Below are positions 1-9,795 of a stretch of DNA of 50,671 nucleotides, one piece after another. The stretch's first letter is position 1; the number at the start of each line of letters is the position of its first letter. A program made the translations under genes and the position numbers. This DNA comes from an uncultured Bacilli bacterium (GTDB lineage: Bacteria; Bacillota_I; Bacilli_A; ML615J-28; CAG-698). The DNA lies in contig CAKOMG010000010.1 in NCBI GenBank assembly GCA_934096585.1, positions 1 to 50,671 on the forward strand, in the 5' to 3' direction. The notes beneath the pieces are model-generated. The model was not told where the DNA came from. It saw nothing but the letters and a program-made list of their open reading frames with translations, and searched no databases.

Positions 1-1
1 A

Positions 2-565
2 ACTGATACATTTATAGTATATAGTATTACCATATATAAAGATATATTAACAAATGAAGAATATAACCAAACATATAAATTGTACTATAATACATATTAT
101 AGAGATACTTATCATGATCAAATACAAAAGATTGTTGATTCAAAAGGTGATTATTTGTTTCTAAATTATAAAAATTTTGAGAATCTAAATAATTTTTATT
201 TTGATCGTAATACTTATTTTGATAGTCAGCCTTTGCTTTATGAAGATGATGTGCCATATGTTATTTTTAATGATAAAGAATTGAATTCTTATTTTAATGA
301 TTTGAAAGATGATATAACTAAAGTTGATTTAATTTATAGATCTTCTAAGGGAACACAAAACATAACGCAATCTAGAGTTACATTGAATCAATTTTGTAAT
401 GTATTAAATAAAAAATTAATTGATGAAAGTGAAACAATGGCAGAAATGATTAAGGAAAAATTTTTTGATGATAATACATCATTGGAAGAAATTAAAAAAG
501 AGATAGACAAAATGATAAATCAAAGAAAAAATAAATATAATAGAAAAAGATATAGATGTATTTGA
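2..565 (+). CDS. 5' part of a BIG2-type surface protein (partial, frame broken)
   Basis: The reading frame is already open at the left edge of the window, so the true start lies outside it. The translated part is rich in Tyr, Asn and Asp and has no recognisable catalytic motif; the last third is a charged, probably helical stretch (EEIKKEIDKMINQRK). The frame stops at a TGA at 563-565, but the next frame is open from 519 to 1088 and continues with a bacterial Ig-like (BIG2) domain. I infer one original surface gene broken by a one-base shift between 519 and 562, most likely in the six-A run at 526-531. No function can be assigned to this part alone. Confidence 0.55.
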   Translation, partial: TDTFIVYSITIYKDILTNEEYNQTYKLYYNTYYRDTYHDQIQKIVDSKGDYLFLNYKNFENLNNFYFDRNTYFDSQPLLYEDDVPYVIFNDKELNSYFNDLKDDITKVDLIYRSSKGTQNITQSRVTLNQFCNVLNKKLIDESETMAEMIKEKFFDDNTSLEEIKKEIDKMINQRKNKYNRKRYRCI

Positions 566-1088
566 AAGAAGTTATAGACAAAATCATATAACAGTAGGCT
601 TTACAAGACTAATATATCCAAATTATAATTATGGAATATCACCATCAAGACTTGATTATGATTGGTATGCAAGTAATGAAAATATTGCCACTGTTACAAA
701 ATATGGAACAGTATTAGGAAGAAGTGTAGGAACTGTTAAGATAATGGCAGTATTAAAAGAAGATCCGAGTAAAGTATTTATAAAAGAGTTTAATATAATA
801 GAAGATACAGGAACTTCACGAGTTATAATTAATAGTGAATATAAAGTTAAATATAATACATTAGTAAATAATACATTCCATTTACAAATAGAAAAAGTAT
901 TATGTCCATATCCATTAGTAAATAGTTATACATGGAATTATTATTATGATTGTCATAATAGTTCAATAAATGCAAGTATGAATAAGTATGGAGATATAAC
1001 AGTTAATAAAAAAGGATGTTTTATACTAGAAGGAGAATATAAAACTAATACAAACTATATAATTGAAATTCATATTATAATTGAATGA
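519..1088 (+). pseudogene. 3' part of the frameshifted surface protein, with BIG2 Ig-like domain
   Basis: This frame is open from 519 to the TGA at 1086-1088 but has no ATG, GTG or TTG until the ATG at 744, which lies inside the domain and has no good ribosome binding site. The translation contains YDWYASNENIATVTKYG followed by a GRSVGTVKI segment. That is the signature of bacterial Ig-like group 2 domains (W-S-N-x-x-xATV-x-x-x-G-x-V-x-G-x-x-x-G-T-x-x-I). Such domains occur in secreted or wall-exposed proteins. It is probably the continuation of the frame at 2-565. An independent short gene starting at 744 is possible but would begin in mid-domain. Confidence 0.55.
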
Positions 1089-1091
1089 TGT

Positions 1092-1121
1092 ATAGACTAG
1101 CTTTTTTGCTAGTCTATTTTT
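1092..1121 (+). terminator. Intrinsic terminator after the BIG2 surface gene
   Basis: A perfect 10-bp stem (ATAGACTAGC at 1092-1101 with GCTAGTCTAT at 1108-1117) closes a six-T loop and is followed by a T-run. It sits just after the stop at 1088. Confidence 0.9.
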
Positions 1122-1186
1122 AAAATTATTAATTAAATATTATAATTCTATATATTTTACAAATAATAGAAATAAATGGAGTTATT

Positions 1187-2518
1187 ATGAACAAAATAGA
1201 AGAAGAATTAAAAAATAAATTTAAGAATGATGATACATTTTGTTGCTACGATATTAAAGAAAACAATGGAATTATAATAAAACTATATTATTTATTAGGA
1301 TTAGTTGATAATGATAAGATTGGTGAAATAGTTTTAAAGCAAATTGAAAGATATAAAGTTACAAATAATTATTTGTCAGTTACAGAAGCAAATAATTATA
1401 ATATAGAAGCAGTAGTAGAAAAAATAATAAATGGTGAAGTTATTGTATTTGATTATAAAGATAATATAATCAAAGCAATAGATGTAAAAAAACATTTTTT
1501 AAGGTCAGTTTCTGAACCAGACAATGAAAAAATAGTCAAAGGACCCAAAGAAGGTTTTATTGAAAATGTTATAACAAATATCAATTTAATAAGAACTAGA
1601 ATAAGAAGTAATTCATTAAAATTTGAATTCGTTCAAGAGCAAAATCCGAAAGTTGTAGTAGCATATTTAGATGATAAGGTAGATAAAAAAATATTAAATA
1701 ATGTTAAAAGTAAACTAAACAGAATGATTTTAGAAAATAATAATATTAATAATATAAAGGAACTATTGAAAGAACAAAAATATAATTTGTTTAATACAGT
1801 AGGAGATACAGGAAGAGTAGACATTTGTACGTATAAATTATTAGAAGGAAAAATGATTATTTTATTAGATGGATCGCCTCTTGTATTATATTTACCTTAT
1901 TTATTTGATGAGAACTTTCAAACTATTGATGACTATTATTTAAGCTATTCTTTTGCATCATTAAATAGAACATTAAGATTTCTAAGTTTTATTATATCAA
2001 TATTACTTCCGGGATTATATGTAGCTTTATTAAAGTTTCATCAAGAATTAATGCCTGTCGAATTAACTTTAAGTATTGCAGCATCAAGAAAAGGCGTGCC
2101 TTTTTCGACTTTTTTTGAATGCACATTATTATTAACAGCATTTGAAATATTAAGAGAAGCAGGAACTAAAATATCCTCATTGCTTGGCTCTTCACTTAGT
2201 ATTGTTGGGGGGCTTGTTATTGGACAAGCCACAGTAGAAGCGAGAATGATCAGTACAAGTGTTGTTATAATTGTAGCTATGAGTTCAATAACCACTTTAA
2301 TTAATTCCAAATTAAGTGGTCCAATTATAATAATGCGTTATATGATTTTATTTATGGGGGCACTAATTGGAATGTATGGTATTTTAATTTGTAGTTTGTT
2401 TTTTAGTATGATGCTTGTTAAAATGAAATCATTTGGAAATTATTATATTAGTGATATTTTTCCTTTTAGTTTCAAAAAATATAGAAAGACTTATATGAGG
2501 TTGCCAAATGAAAAATAA
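1187..2518 (+). CDS. gerA: Spore germination protein, GerA family (germinant receptor A subunit)
   Basis: GerA-family proteins are the large membrane subunit of germinant receptors in the spore inner membrane, which form an ion channel opened by germinants. The 443-residue length is slightly short of the usual 460-500. The soluble N-terminal half contains the family segment NLIRTRIRSNSL. The C-terminal half has LLEGKMIILLDGSP, the FHQELMP loop, AASRKGVPF, FEILREAGTK and VGGLVIGQATVEA, all hallmarks of the family, among about five membrane helices. A GGAG lies 6 nt before the ATG. It is first in a gerA-gerC-small protein-gerB operon and its end overlaps gerC by 11 nt. Confidence 0.95.
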   Translation: MNKIEEELKNKFKNDDTFCCYDIKENNGIIIKLYYLLGLVDNDKIGEIVLKQIERYKVTNNYLSVTEANNYNIEAVVEKIINGEVIVFDYKDNIIKAIDVKKHFLRSVSEPDNEKIVKGPKEGFIENVITNINLIRTRIRSNSLKFEFVQEQNPKVVVAYLDDKVDKKILNNVKSKLNRMILENNNINNIKELLKEQKYNLFNTVGDTGRVDICTYKLLEGKMIILLDGSPLVLYLPYLFDENFQTIDDYYLSYSFASLNRTLRFLSFIISILLPGLYVALLKFHQELMPVELTLSIAASRKGVPFSTFFECTLLLTAFEILREAGTKISSLLGSSLSIVGGLVIGQATVEARMISTSVVIIVAMSSITTLINSKLSGPIIIMRYMILFMGALIGMYGILICSLFFSMMLVKMKSFGNYYISDIFPFSFKKYRKTYMRLPNEK

Positions 2519-3575
2519 ATATATAATAATCATTTTATTTTTTGCAATATTTTTAACAGGTTGTTCAACAATTGAAATTGAAGAATATGCAATAATTGCG
2601 GGTATTGGCATCGATTATAGAGAAAATAAGTACATTGTTACATATGAAATATATAAAGATGACCAAGGGGATGTTACAAGTATTTCATCAATAACAACAA
2701 CAGGTGAAGGAAAAGATGTAGGTGGAGCCATCATTTCAACAGAAGCCAAAATAGAACAAAAATCATATTTAAATCACTGTCGAATAATTATTTTAAGTGA
2801 ATCAATTATCGATAAACAACTTAACGATGTTATAAGTTTTTTGATACATGACCCACGTATGAGATCATTAGAGTATATTGTTATAAGCAAAGATTTAACT
2901 CCTAAGGAAATACTTGAAAAACCCAAAAAGGAACAAGTATTATCATTACAAATTTATAAGGACATTCAAAAGGATAAAGGTACAGCAGGAATATATAGTG
3001 AATGCCGTTTTGTATCAATTGTGAACGCAATAGAAAATAAAAGAAGAACAGTTGTCATTCCAACAATCACTTATGATGATATGATCATATTTAATGGAGC
3101 AAAACTCTTTAATGATTGTACTTTAAAAAAAGAAATAGATAAAAATGAAGTTTTATACATTCAATTATTAGATAATATATTACAAGAAGGTTTAACAGAG
3201 GTTAAAGAAAAATCAATATTTATTAAGTCATTTCGTTGTAATAAAAAGTATAAAAAAAACATTATGAATATAACATTGTATTTTTCTTTACTGGCTTATG
3301 ATAATATTAATTACGATTTATCTAATATATATGATCAAGAACAATTAATAAATGATTTTAATAAAGAAATAAAAGAAAAAATAATGAATATTTTAAAAGA
3401 ATATCAAACAAATCAAATAGATCCTTTTGGTATATTAGATTATATTTATTATTTTCATCCATTTAGTTATAAAAAGCAAAACGATATATTTGATTTTTAT
3501 AAAAAATTAGAATTTCAAATTAATGTGAATACTCATATTATTACTACTGGGTTCACAGAAGAAAGCATGGAGTAA
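2508..3575 (+). CDS. gerC: Ger(x)C family spore germination lipoprotein
   Basis: This is the C subunit of the germinant receptor, a lipoprotein anchored on the outer face of the spore inner membrane. The N-terminus has a hydrophobic signal ending in the lipobox LTGC, with Cys at residue 19. The mature part begins with the family-typical EIEEYAIIAGIGIDY. Residues 80-150 carry the conserved HCRIIILSE and LIHDPRMRS segments. The length of 355 residues is normal. The start overlaps gerA by 11 nt, implying translational coupling, and the stop is 2 nt before the next gene. Confidence 0.93.
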   Translation: MKNKYIIIILFFAIFLTGCSTIEIEEYAIIAGIGIDYRENKYIVTYEIYKDDQGDVTSISSITTTGEGKDVGGAIISTEAKIEQKSYLNHCRIIILSESIIDKQLNDVISFLIHDPRMRSLEYIVISKDLTPKEILEKPKKEQVLSLQIYKDIQKDKGTAGIYSECRFVSIVNAIENKRRTVVIPTITYDDMIIFNGAKLFNDCTLKKEIDKNEVLYIQLLDNILQEGLTEVKEKSIFIKSFRCNKKYKKNIMNITLYFSLLAYDNINYDLSNIYDQEQLINDFNKEIKEKIMNILKEYQTNQIDPFGILDYIYYFHPFSYKKQNDIFDFYKKLEFQINVNTHIITTGFTEESME

Positions 3576-3577
3576 TT

Positions 3578-3766
3578 ATGTATTGTATATGTGCTTTAAT
3601 CATTTCTATAATAGAATTAATACCTTTACTAAAAAATAAAAATCAAAAACTATTTATTATATACGTTTTTGTTTTATTAATATGCGCTGTTTTATTTTTT
3701 TTAAGGAATTATATTCCAAGCATTGCTTCAACTATTTTAAAATTAGTAGGTGATAAAAATGGATAA
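3578..3766 (+). CDS. Small two-helix membrane protein of the germinant receptor operon
   Basis: The 62-residue product has two hydrophobic segments (roughly residues 2-16 and 25-42) and no catalytic motif. It lies between gerC and gerB, 2 nt after the gerC stop, and overlaps the gerB start. Some Bacillus germinant receptor operons encode a small two-helix D subunit that modulates germination; position and topology suggest the same role here. This is inference from context, because the sequence is too short and hydrophobic for a firm family call. Confidence 0.7.
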   Translation: MYCICALIISIIELIPLLKNKNQKLFIIYVFVLLICAVLFFLRNYIPSIASTILKLVGDKNG

Positions 3767-4814
3767 TGTTAAAATGAGACATGTTTTATCTTTAGGTATA
3801 TTATATTCATTAGGGACATCGTTAATATATATAGGATCAAGGGGATATCATGCTTGGCAAGCATCAATTTGTGCCTTTATTTTATGTATACCTCTTTATT
3901 TTGTGTATTTGAAACTTTTAAAAAAATATCCAGGAAAAAATTTTTTTGAAGTAATTAGTAATGCATTTGGGAAACTTATTGCAACAGTGTTGATTGTGTT
4001 ATACATTATATTTCTATGGTATAAAGCGGGTCGCATTGTATTTGCTTATACTGATCTTGTTATAACAACAAATAAATTAGCCTTTAGGTATAAAGAATTT
4101 TTATTATTACTAAACTTAATACTTATGGGTTATATTTTAAAAAGTGGATTAAATAGTATTACCAGATTTGCCCAAGTATCATTTGTAATTGTGACAATAT
4201 TAACAATTGCATTATTTATAGTAGGCTTAGGTAATATGGAAATTTTAAATATTTTCCCAATTTATCCAATCAATACAAATGATTTTTTCTATAATTTATT
4301 AGTTTACTTTGTTCAGCCTTTTGTGGAGATAACAGTATTTTATAATGTAATATGTAAAATTAAAGAGTATAAAGTTCAAAAAAAAGTATTTATATTAATG
4401 CCCTTTATTTCATTGGTTTTTATTGTAATAATCATAATCCAAACCATTTGTATTTTAGGAGAGGATTATACTTTAATTTTAAATTATCCATATTACTCAT
4501 GTATTTCCGCAATCAATGTAATGAAATTAGTTGCAAGATTAGAAACTATTAGCATTATTACATTTTATATATGTTCTTCCATAAAACTTGCAGTTCTAGT
4601 TTATTCAATGGAACTTGGTGTAAGTGAATTGTTTAATAGAAAAAGTAATGATAAAAAGTATTATTATGGATTACTATTCATGTCAACAGCTTTATCATTT
4701 TTATTATACAATAATGTTGGTGAATTAAAGAATATGACAGTATATTATTGTATGGTAGCATTTATAATGATGGTCATTTATCCATTTTTAATTTTAATAT
4801 TTGGTAAAAAATAA
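3759..4814 (+). CDS. gerB: Spore germination permease, GerB family
   Basis: GerB proteins belong to the amino acid/polyamine/organocation superfamily and bind the germinant in the receptor complex. The protein has about ten membrane helices over 351 residues. It carries family features such as LYSLGTSLIY near the start, the ISNAFGKL segment and FVQPFVEITVFYNV in the second half. I start it at the ATG at 3759 because AGGTGA at 3747-3752 is well placed for it; a GTG at 3750 would give three more residues but lies inside that ribosome site. It overlaps the upstream small gene by 8 nt. No terminator is visible before the ligA promoter. Confidence 0.9.
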   Translation: MDNVKMRHVLSLGILYSLGTSLIYIGSRGYHAWQASICAFILCIPLYFVYLKLLKKYPGKNFFEVISNAFGKLIATVLIVLYIIFLWYKAGRIVFAYTDLVITTNKLAFRYKEFLLLLNLILMGYILKSGLNSITRFAQVSFVIVTILTIALFIVGLGNMEILNIFPIYPINTNDFFYNLLVYFVQPFVEITVFYNVICKIKEYKVQKKVFILMPFISLVFIVIIIIQTICILGEDYTLILNYPYYSCISAINVMKLVARLETISIITFYICSSIKLAVLVYSMELGVSELFNRKSNDKKYYYGLLFMSTALSFLLYNNVGELKNMTVYYCMVAFIMMVIYPFLILIFGKK

Positions 4815-4824
4815 AGCATACCTC

Positions 4825-4853
4825 TTTAGAAAATTGAAAAAATGTGGTATAAT
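4825..4853 (+). promoter_or_regulatory. Promoter of ligA-uvrA (extended -10)
   Basis: An extended -10, TGGTATAAT, ends at 4853. A weak -35 (TTTAGA at 4825-4830) lies 17 nt upstream. It is 26 nt before the ligA start and follows the gerB stop closely. Confidence 0.7.
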
Positions 4854-4879
4854 ATATAAGTTAAAGGGAGAATAAGAAT

Positions 4880-6874
4880 ATGAAGGATATTAAACAAAAA
4901 ATTTATGAATTAACAGAAAAATTAAATAAGTATAGAAAAGAATATTATGAATTGGATGCTCCAACTATTTCAGATTTTGAGTATGATAGTTTAATCCACA
5001 ATCTTGAGGAATTAGAAAAACAATATCCAGAGTATGCTTTACCTAATTCTCCAACAAAACAAGTAGGATATAATGTTGAAACACCATTTGAAAAAGTAGT
5101 ATTTAAAAAGCCAATGCTTTCATTTGGAGATATTTTTAATTATGAAGAAGTAAAAGAATTTGTTAATAGAATAAATAATATGGGCTTTTCCCCAACATTT
5201 GTATGTGAATTAAAAATAGATGGTATTGCTTCATCAATAACTTATAATAAAGGCTTTCTAACACTTGGCTCAACAAGAGGAAATGGTAGTGTCGGTGAAA
5301 ATATTACAGAAAATGTAAAAACAATTGAATCTTTACCAAAAGTACTTGCAAAAGATTTAGATGTAGAAGTACGTGGTGAAGTATATATGAAAAGAAGCGT
5401 ATTAAAATATTTGAATGAAGAAAGAAAACGTCAAGGATTAGAGGAATTCAAAAATTGTAGAAATGCAGCTGGAGGATCTTTAAGACAATTAGACGCTAAT
5501 GTAACAAAAACTAGACAACTAGATACTTTTGATTATACACTTGTTCATCCTGAAAACTTTAGTGTAACCAATCAAGTTGATGCTTTAAAATTTATGAAAG
5601 AATGTGGATTTGAAGTAAATCCTAATTATAAATTATGTCACAATGTAAATGATATTATCGATTATTTAGAGTATTGGAAAGAAAAAAGAAAAGATTTGGA
5701 TTATGATACTGATGGTGTAGTTATCAAAGTTAATGAATTTGACTTGCAAGAAAAAATTGGGTATACAGTTAAGGCTCCAAAATGGGGTATTGCCTTTAAA
5801 TTTCCTGCAGAAGAAGTAGAAACAGAATTATTAGATATTGTTTACACAGTTGGTAGAACAGGAAATATTACACCAAATGCAGTATTAGAACCTGTGTTTA
5901 TCTCTGGATCTCTTGTACAAAGAGCAACACTTAATAATGAAGATTTTTGTATAAATAAAGATATAAGAATCGGTGATTATGTTGTTGTAAGAAAAGCAGG
6001 GGAAATAATTCCTGAAGTAGTAAGTGTAAATCTTGAACGAAGAAGACAAAATTTAAAACCTTTTAAAATGATTGAAAAATGTCCTATTTGCGGAAAAGAG
6101 TTATCAAGAAAAAATGGAGAAAGCAGTCACTTTTGTTTAAATGAAAAATGTGATGGAAGAATAATGGCCACATTAATTTATTTTGCTTCTAGACCTTGTA
6201 TGGACATTGAAGGCTTAGGTGAAAAAATGGTTGAGGATTTATATGAATTAAACTATATAAAGAAAATAACAGATATTTATTATTTAAAAAATTATTATAA
6301 TGATTTGATAAAACTAGATGGATATGGAGAAAAAAGTATCCAGACATTATTAGATAGTATTGAAAAATCAAAACAAAACTCATTAGATCGAGTTATAACA
6401 TCACTTGGAATTAGGTTTGTTGGAAGCAAAGTTTCTAGAATACTTGCCAATGAATTTGGATCTTTATCCGCATTACAAAATGCTAGTTTTGAAGATTTAA
6501 GCAATATTAGAGACATTGGACCATCTATCGCAGCAAGTGTTGTTAGTTTTATGAAGGCTAATAATGATTTGATTGAAGAATTAAAGGCATTAGGCATTAA
6601 TCCAGTTACAGAAAAAGTAAATAAAGAAGGATTATTATATAGTGGTAAAGCGATAGTTTTAACGGGTAAGTTGGAATCTTTAACAAGAGAAGAAGCAAGT
6701 AAACTAATCGAAGATTTAGGTGGTATTGCTACATCCTCAGTAAGTAAAAAGACATATATGGTTGTTGCTGGCAGTGATGCTGGCAGTAAACTAACTAAAG
6801 CACAAGCACTAGGGATTAAAGTAATAAATGAACAAGAGTTTTTAAAAGAGGTAGAAAATGCAAAAGTACATTGA
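4880..6874 (+). CDS. ligA: NAD-dependent DNA ligase LigA
   Basis: LigA seals nicks during replication and repair using NAD+. All domains are present in 664 residues, the usual length. The Ia domain is at the N-terminus (EYYELDAPTISDFEYD). The nucleotidyltransferase domain has the active-site KIDG with Lys112 and TRGNGSVGEN after it. An OB fold follows, then a four-Cys zinc finger (CPICG...FCLNEKC, near residues 398-421), helix-hairpin-helix repeats and a C-terminal BRCT domain from about residue 584. An AAAGGGAG precedes the ATG. The end overlaps uvrA by 17 nt, so the two repair genes form an operon. Confidence 0.98.
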   Translation: MKDIKQKIYELTEKLNKYRKEYYELDAPTISDFEYDSLIHNLEELEKQYPEYALPNSPTKQVGYNVETPFEKVVFKKPMLSFGDIFNYEEVKEFVNRINNMGFSPTFVCELKIDGIASSITYNKGFLTLGSTRGNGSVGENITENVKTIESLPKVLAKDLDVEVRGEVYMKRSVLKYLNEERKRQGLEEFKNCRNAAGGSLRQLDANVTKTRQLDTFDYTLVHPENFSVTNQVDALKFMKECGFEVNPNYKLCHNVNDIIDYLEYWKEKRKDLDYDTDGVVIKVNEFDLQEKIGYTVKAPKWGIAFKFPAEEVETELLDIVYTVGRTGNITPNAVLEPVFISGSLVQRATLNNEDFCINKDIRIGDYVVVRKAGEIIPEVVSVNLERRRQNLKPFKMIEKCPICGKELSRKNGESSHFCLNEKCDGRIMATLIYFASRPCMDIEGLGEKMVEDLYELNYIKKITDIYYLKNYYNDLIKLDGYGEKSIQTLLDSIEKSKQNSLDRVITSLGIRFVGSKVSRILANEFGSLSALQNASFEDLSNIRDIGPSIAASVVSFMKANNDLIEELKALGINPVTEKVNKEGLLYSGKAIVLTGKLESLTREEASKLIEDLGGIATSSVSKKTYMVVAGSDAGSKLTKAQALGIKVINEQEFLKEVENAKVH

Positions 6875-9680
6875 TATTAAAGGGGCAAGAGAAAATAATT
6901 TAAAAAATATTGATTTAAAAATACCCAAAGATAAATTAATAGTAATGACAGGATTATCAGGCTCTGGCAAAACATCTTTAGCTTTTGATACTATTTATGC
7001 GGAAGGTCAAAGAAGATATGTGGAAAGCCTATCAGCTTATGCTAGACAGTTTTTAGGAAATGTTAATAAACCGGATGTCGATTCCATCGAAGGTTTGTCG
7101 CCCGCTATTTCAATTGATCAAAAAACAACAAATAAGAATCCACGTTCTACTGTTGGTACAGTAACTGAAATATATGATTATTTTCGTTTGTTATATGCAC
7201 GAATTGGAAAAGCATATTGTCCCGAACATGGTGTTGAAATTGAGTCACAAACCATAACTCAAATGACAGATAAAATACTAAGTTATGATGTTGATAGCCG
7301 TGTTATTATTATGGCTCCTGTTGTTGTTAGAGCAAAAGGTAGACATGAAAAAACATTAGAATTACTTAGAAAAGATGGTTATGCACGTGTAAGAGTTGAT
7401 GGTGAAATGCATGATTTAGATGAGGAAATGGAATTAGATAAAAATATTAAGCATACCATTGAAGTAGTTATTGATAGAATCAAAGTAAGAGATGACGTTA
7501 GGAGTAGGCTATATAATTCTTTAGAGACTGCTTTAAAATTAAGTGATGGAAAAGTGCTAGTAGCAGTTAATGATAAAGAAATCATTTTTAGTGAACATTT
7601 AGCTTGTCCATATTGTGATTTTTCAATTCCAAAATTAGAACCATCATTATTCTCATTTAATGCTCCATTTGGTGCTTGTGATGAGTGTAAGGGATTAGGA
7701 TTTCTCCAACAAATTTCTCTTGACTTATTAGTTCCAGATGACTCTAAAACTATTAGAGAAGGGGCAATTAGATATTTAAAAAACATTATAGACACGGAAA
7801 ATATCGAATGGCAAACTTTTGAAATATTAATGAAACATTATAATATTTCGTTAGATAAACCTTTTGCTTCTTTAACAGAATTCGAAAAAGATATAATTTT
7901 ACATGGATCAAAAGAACCTATTTCATATTCGATTACATCAAGGGGAATGAATACCTTTAATAAATATCAATATATAGAAGGTATAGCTGACTTAATTGAA
8001 AGAAGATATCGAGAAACTACATCTTCATTTTCTAGAGATTATTATAATTCATTTCTTGCAGATATTGAATGTCCAAAGTGTCATGGCAAAAAGTTATCAG
8101 AAAGAGCGTTAAGTGTTAAAGTTGGTGGCTTAAATATTATCGAACTCACTGATTTAACAGTTGTGGAAATAAGAGATTTTCTTAATAATCTAAAATTAAC
8201 AAAAACAGAAGAACAAATTGCCACCTTACTTTTAAAAGAAATTAAATCAAGATTAGATTTTTTAGTTAATGTAGGACTAGATTATTTAACTTTATCACGT
8301 GCTGCATCAACTTTATCAGGTGGTGAAAGTCAAAGAATAAGACTTGCAACCCAAATTGGATCTCATTTAACAGGTGTATTATATGTACTTGATGAACCTT
8401 CAATTGGATTACATCCACGCGATAATCAAAAGCTAATTACAACAATGAAAGAAATGCGTGATTTAGGAAATACATTAATTGTTGTTGAACATGATGAAGA
8501 AATCATGAAGCAGGCTGATTATCTTGTAGATATTGGTCCAAAAGCTGGAGTTCATGGTGGACAAGTAATGGCTGCTGGTACACCTGAAGAAGTAATGAAA
8601 GTTGACAACAGTATTACTGGACAATATCTTTCAAAGAAAAAATTCATTCCTATTCCACTAGAAAGACGAAAGGGGAATGGTCTTAGTCTATTAATTAAAA
8701 ATGCAACAGAGAACAATTTACAAGGCTTAAATGTTGAAATACCACTTGGCAAATTCGTTCTTGTTACTGGTGTTAGTGGCTCTGGTAAATCAACACTAGT
8801 AAATGAAATACTAGTAAAGACATTGCAAAAGAAAATCAACAGATCAAAAATTATTCCTGGCCAATGCGATAGTATTGAAGGAATTGAAAATATTGATAAA
8901 ATCATTCAAATTGACCAATCACCAATTGGAAGAACTCCAAGAAGTAACCCTGCAACATATACTGGTGTCTTTGATGCTATTAGGGATTTGTTTGCGGAAA
9001 CTAATGAAGCAAAAGAAAGAGGATATAATAAGGGAAGATTTTCATTTAATGTTAAGGGCGGAAGATGTGAAAAATGTTGGGGCGATGGTGTAATTAGAAT
9101 TGAAATGCATTTCTTACCAGACGTTTATATTCCATGTGAAGAATGTCATGGAACAAGATACAATAGTGAAACATTAGAGGTAAAGTATAAAGGGAAAAAT
9201 ATTGCAGAAGTACTGGATATGACTATTGAAGAAGCATGTACTTTCTTTGAAAATCAACCATCAATTAAAAATAGACTTGTTACTTTAAATGAAGTTGGAC
9301 TTGGCTATGTTAAACTTGGTCAAAGTTCTACAACATTATCAGGAGGAGAAGCTCAAAGAGTGAAACTTGCTAGTGAATTATATAAAAAAATAACCTCAAA
9401 AACATTATTTGTATTAGATGAACCTACTACAGGTTTACATACTGATGATGTAAGTCGATTACTAAAGGTATTAAATTATATGGTGGATCAAGGAGCTACT
9501 GTTCTAGTAATAGAACATAATTTAGATGTTATAAAGCAAGCTGATTATATAATTGATTTAGGCCCTGAAGGAGGGTTCAAAGGGGGCCAAATTGTTGCAA
9601 TGGGTACACCTGAAGAAGTAAGTAAAGTTAAAGAAAGCTACACAGGACAATTCTTAAATAAAATATTAAATGAAAATTAA
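6858..9680 (+). CDS. uvrA: Excinuclease ABC subunit A (UvrA)
   Basis: UvrA is the damage-recognising ATPase of nucleotide excision repair. The 940-residue protein has two ABC modules. Walker A motifs are at residue 32 (GLSGSGKTS) and 638 (GVSGSGKST). Signatures are at about 486 (LSGGESQRIRLATQIG) and 827 (LSGGEAQRVKLASEL). CxxC zinc pairs are seen in CPYC/CDEC, CPKC and CEKC/CEEC. The start overlaps ligA by 17 nt; in many Firmicutes uvrA instead follows uvrB, which is not in this window. An intrinsic terminator follows directly. Confidence 0.98.
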   Translation: MQKYIDIKGARENNLKNIDLKIPKDKLIVMTGLSGSGKTSLAFDTIYAEGQRRYVESLSAYARQFLGNVNKPDVDSIEGLSPAISIDQKTTNKNPRSTVGTVTEIYDYFRLLYARIGKAYCPEHGVEIESQTITQMTDKILSYDVDSRVIIMAPVVVRAKGRHEKTLELLRKDGYARVRVDGEMHDLDEEMELDKNIKHTIEVVIDRIKVRDDVRSRLYNSLETALKLSDGKVLVAVNDKEIIFSEHLACPYCDFSIPKLEPSLFSFNAPFGACDECKGLGFLQQISLDLLVPDDSKTIREGAIRYLKNIIDTENIEWQTFEILMKHYNISLDKPFASLTEFEKDIILHGSKEPISYSITSRGMNTFNKYQYIEGIADLIERRYRETTSSFSRDYYNSFLADIECPKCHGKKLSERALSVKVGGLNIIELTDLTVVEIRDFLNNLKLTKTEEQIATLLLKEIKSRLDFLVNVGLDYLTLSRAASTLSGGESQRIRLATQIGSHLTGVLYVLDEPSIGLHPRDNQKLITTMKEMRDLGNTLIVVEHDEEIMKQADYLVDIGPKAGVHGGQVMAAGTPEEVMKVDNSITGQYLSKKKFIPIPLERRKGNGLSLLIKNATENNLQGLNVEIPLGKFVLVTGVSGSGKSTLVNEILVKTLQKKINRSKIIPGQCDSIEGIENIDKIIQIDQSPIGRTPRSNPATYTGVFDAIRDLFAETNEAKERGYNKGRFSFNVKGGRCEKCWGDGVIRIEMHFLPDVYIPCEECHGTRYNSETLEVKYKGKNIAEVLDMTIEEACTFFENQPSIKNRLVTLNEVGLGYVKLGQSSTTLSGGEAQRVKLASELYKKITSKTLFVLDEPTTGLHTDDVSRLLKVLNYMVDQGATVLVIEHNLDVIKQADYIIDLGPEGGFKGGQIVAMGTPEEVSKVKESYTGQFLNKILNEN

Positions 9681-9703
9681 AAGGCATTTTTATGCCTTTT
9701 TAT
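9679..9703 (+). terminator. Terminator of ligA-uvrA
   Basis: The stem AAAAGGCAT/ATGCCTTTT with a TTTT loop and a T-run begins in the uvrA stop codon. Confidence 0.9.
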
Positions 9704-9786
9704 TATTAATTTAAAAATATATTTTTTGTTTAAAAATAGTAATATTAGCAAAAAATAAAAATATTAATGAAAAAAGAAAGAATGTG

Positions 9787-9795
9787 TGGTATAAT
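9787..9795 (+). promoter_or_regulatory. Extended -10 box at the 5' end of the VanZ-like gene
   Basis: TGGTATAAT matches the -10 used across this window. It ends one base before the ATG at 9796, so it is either unused or the gene starts further downstream. No convincing -35 is visible. Confidence 0.45.
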
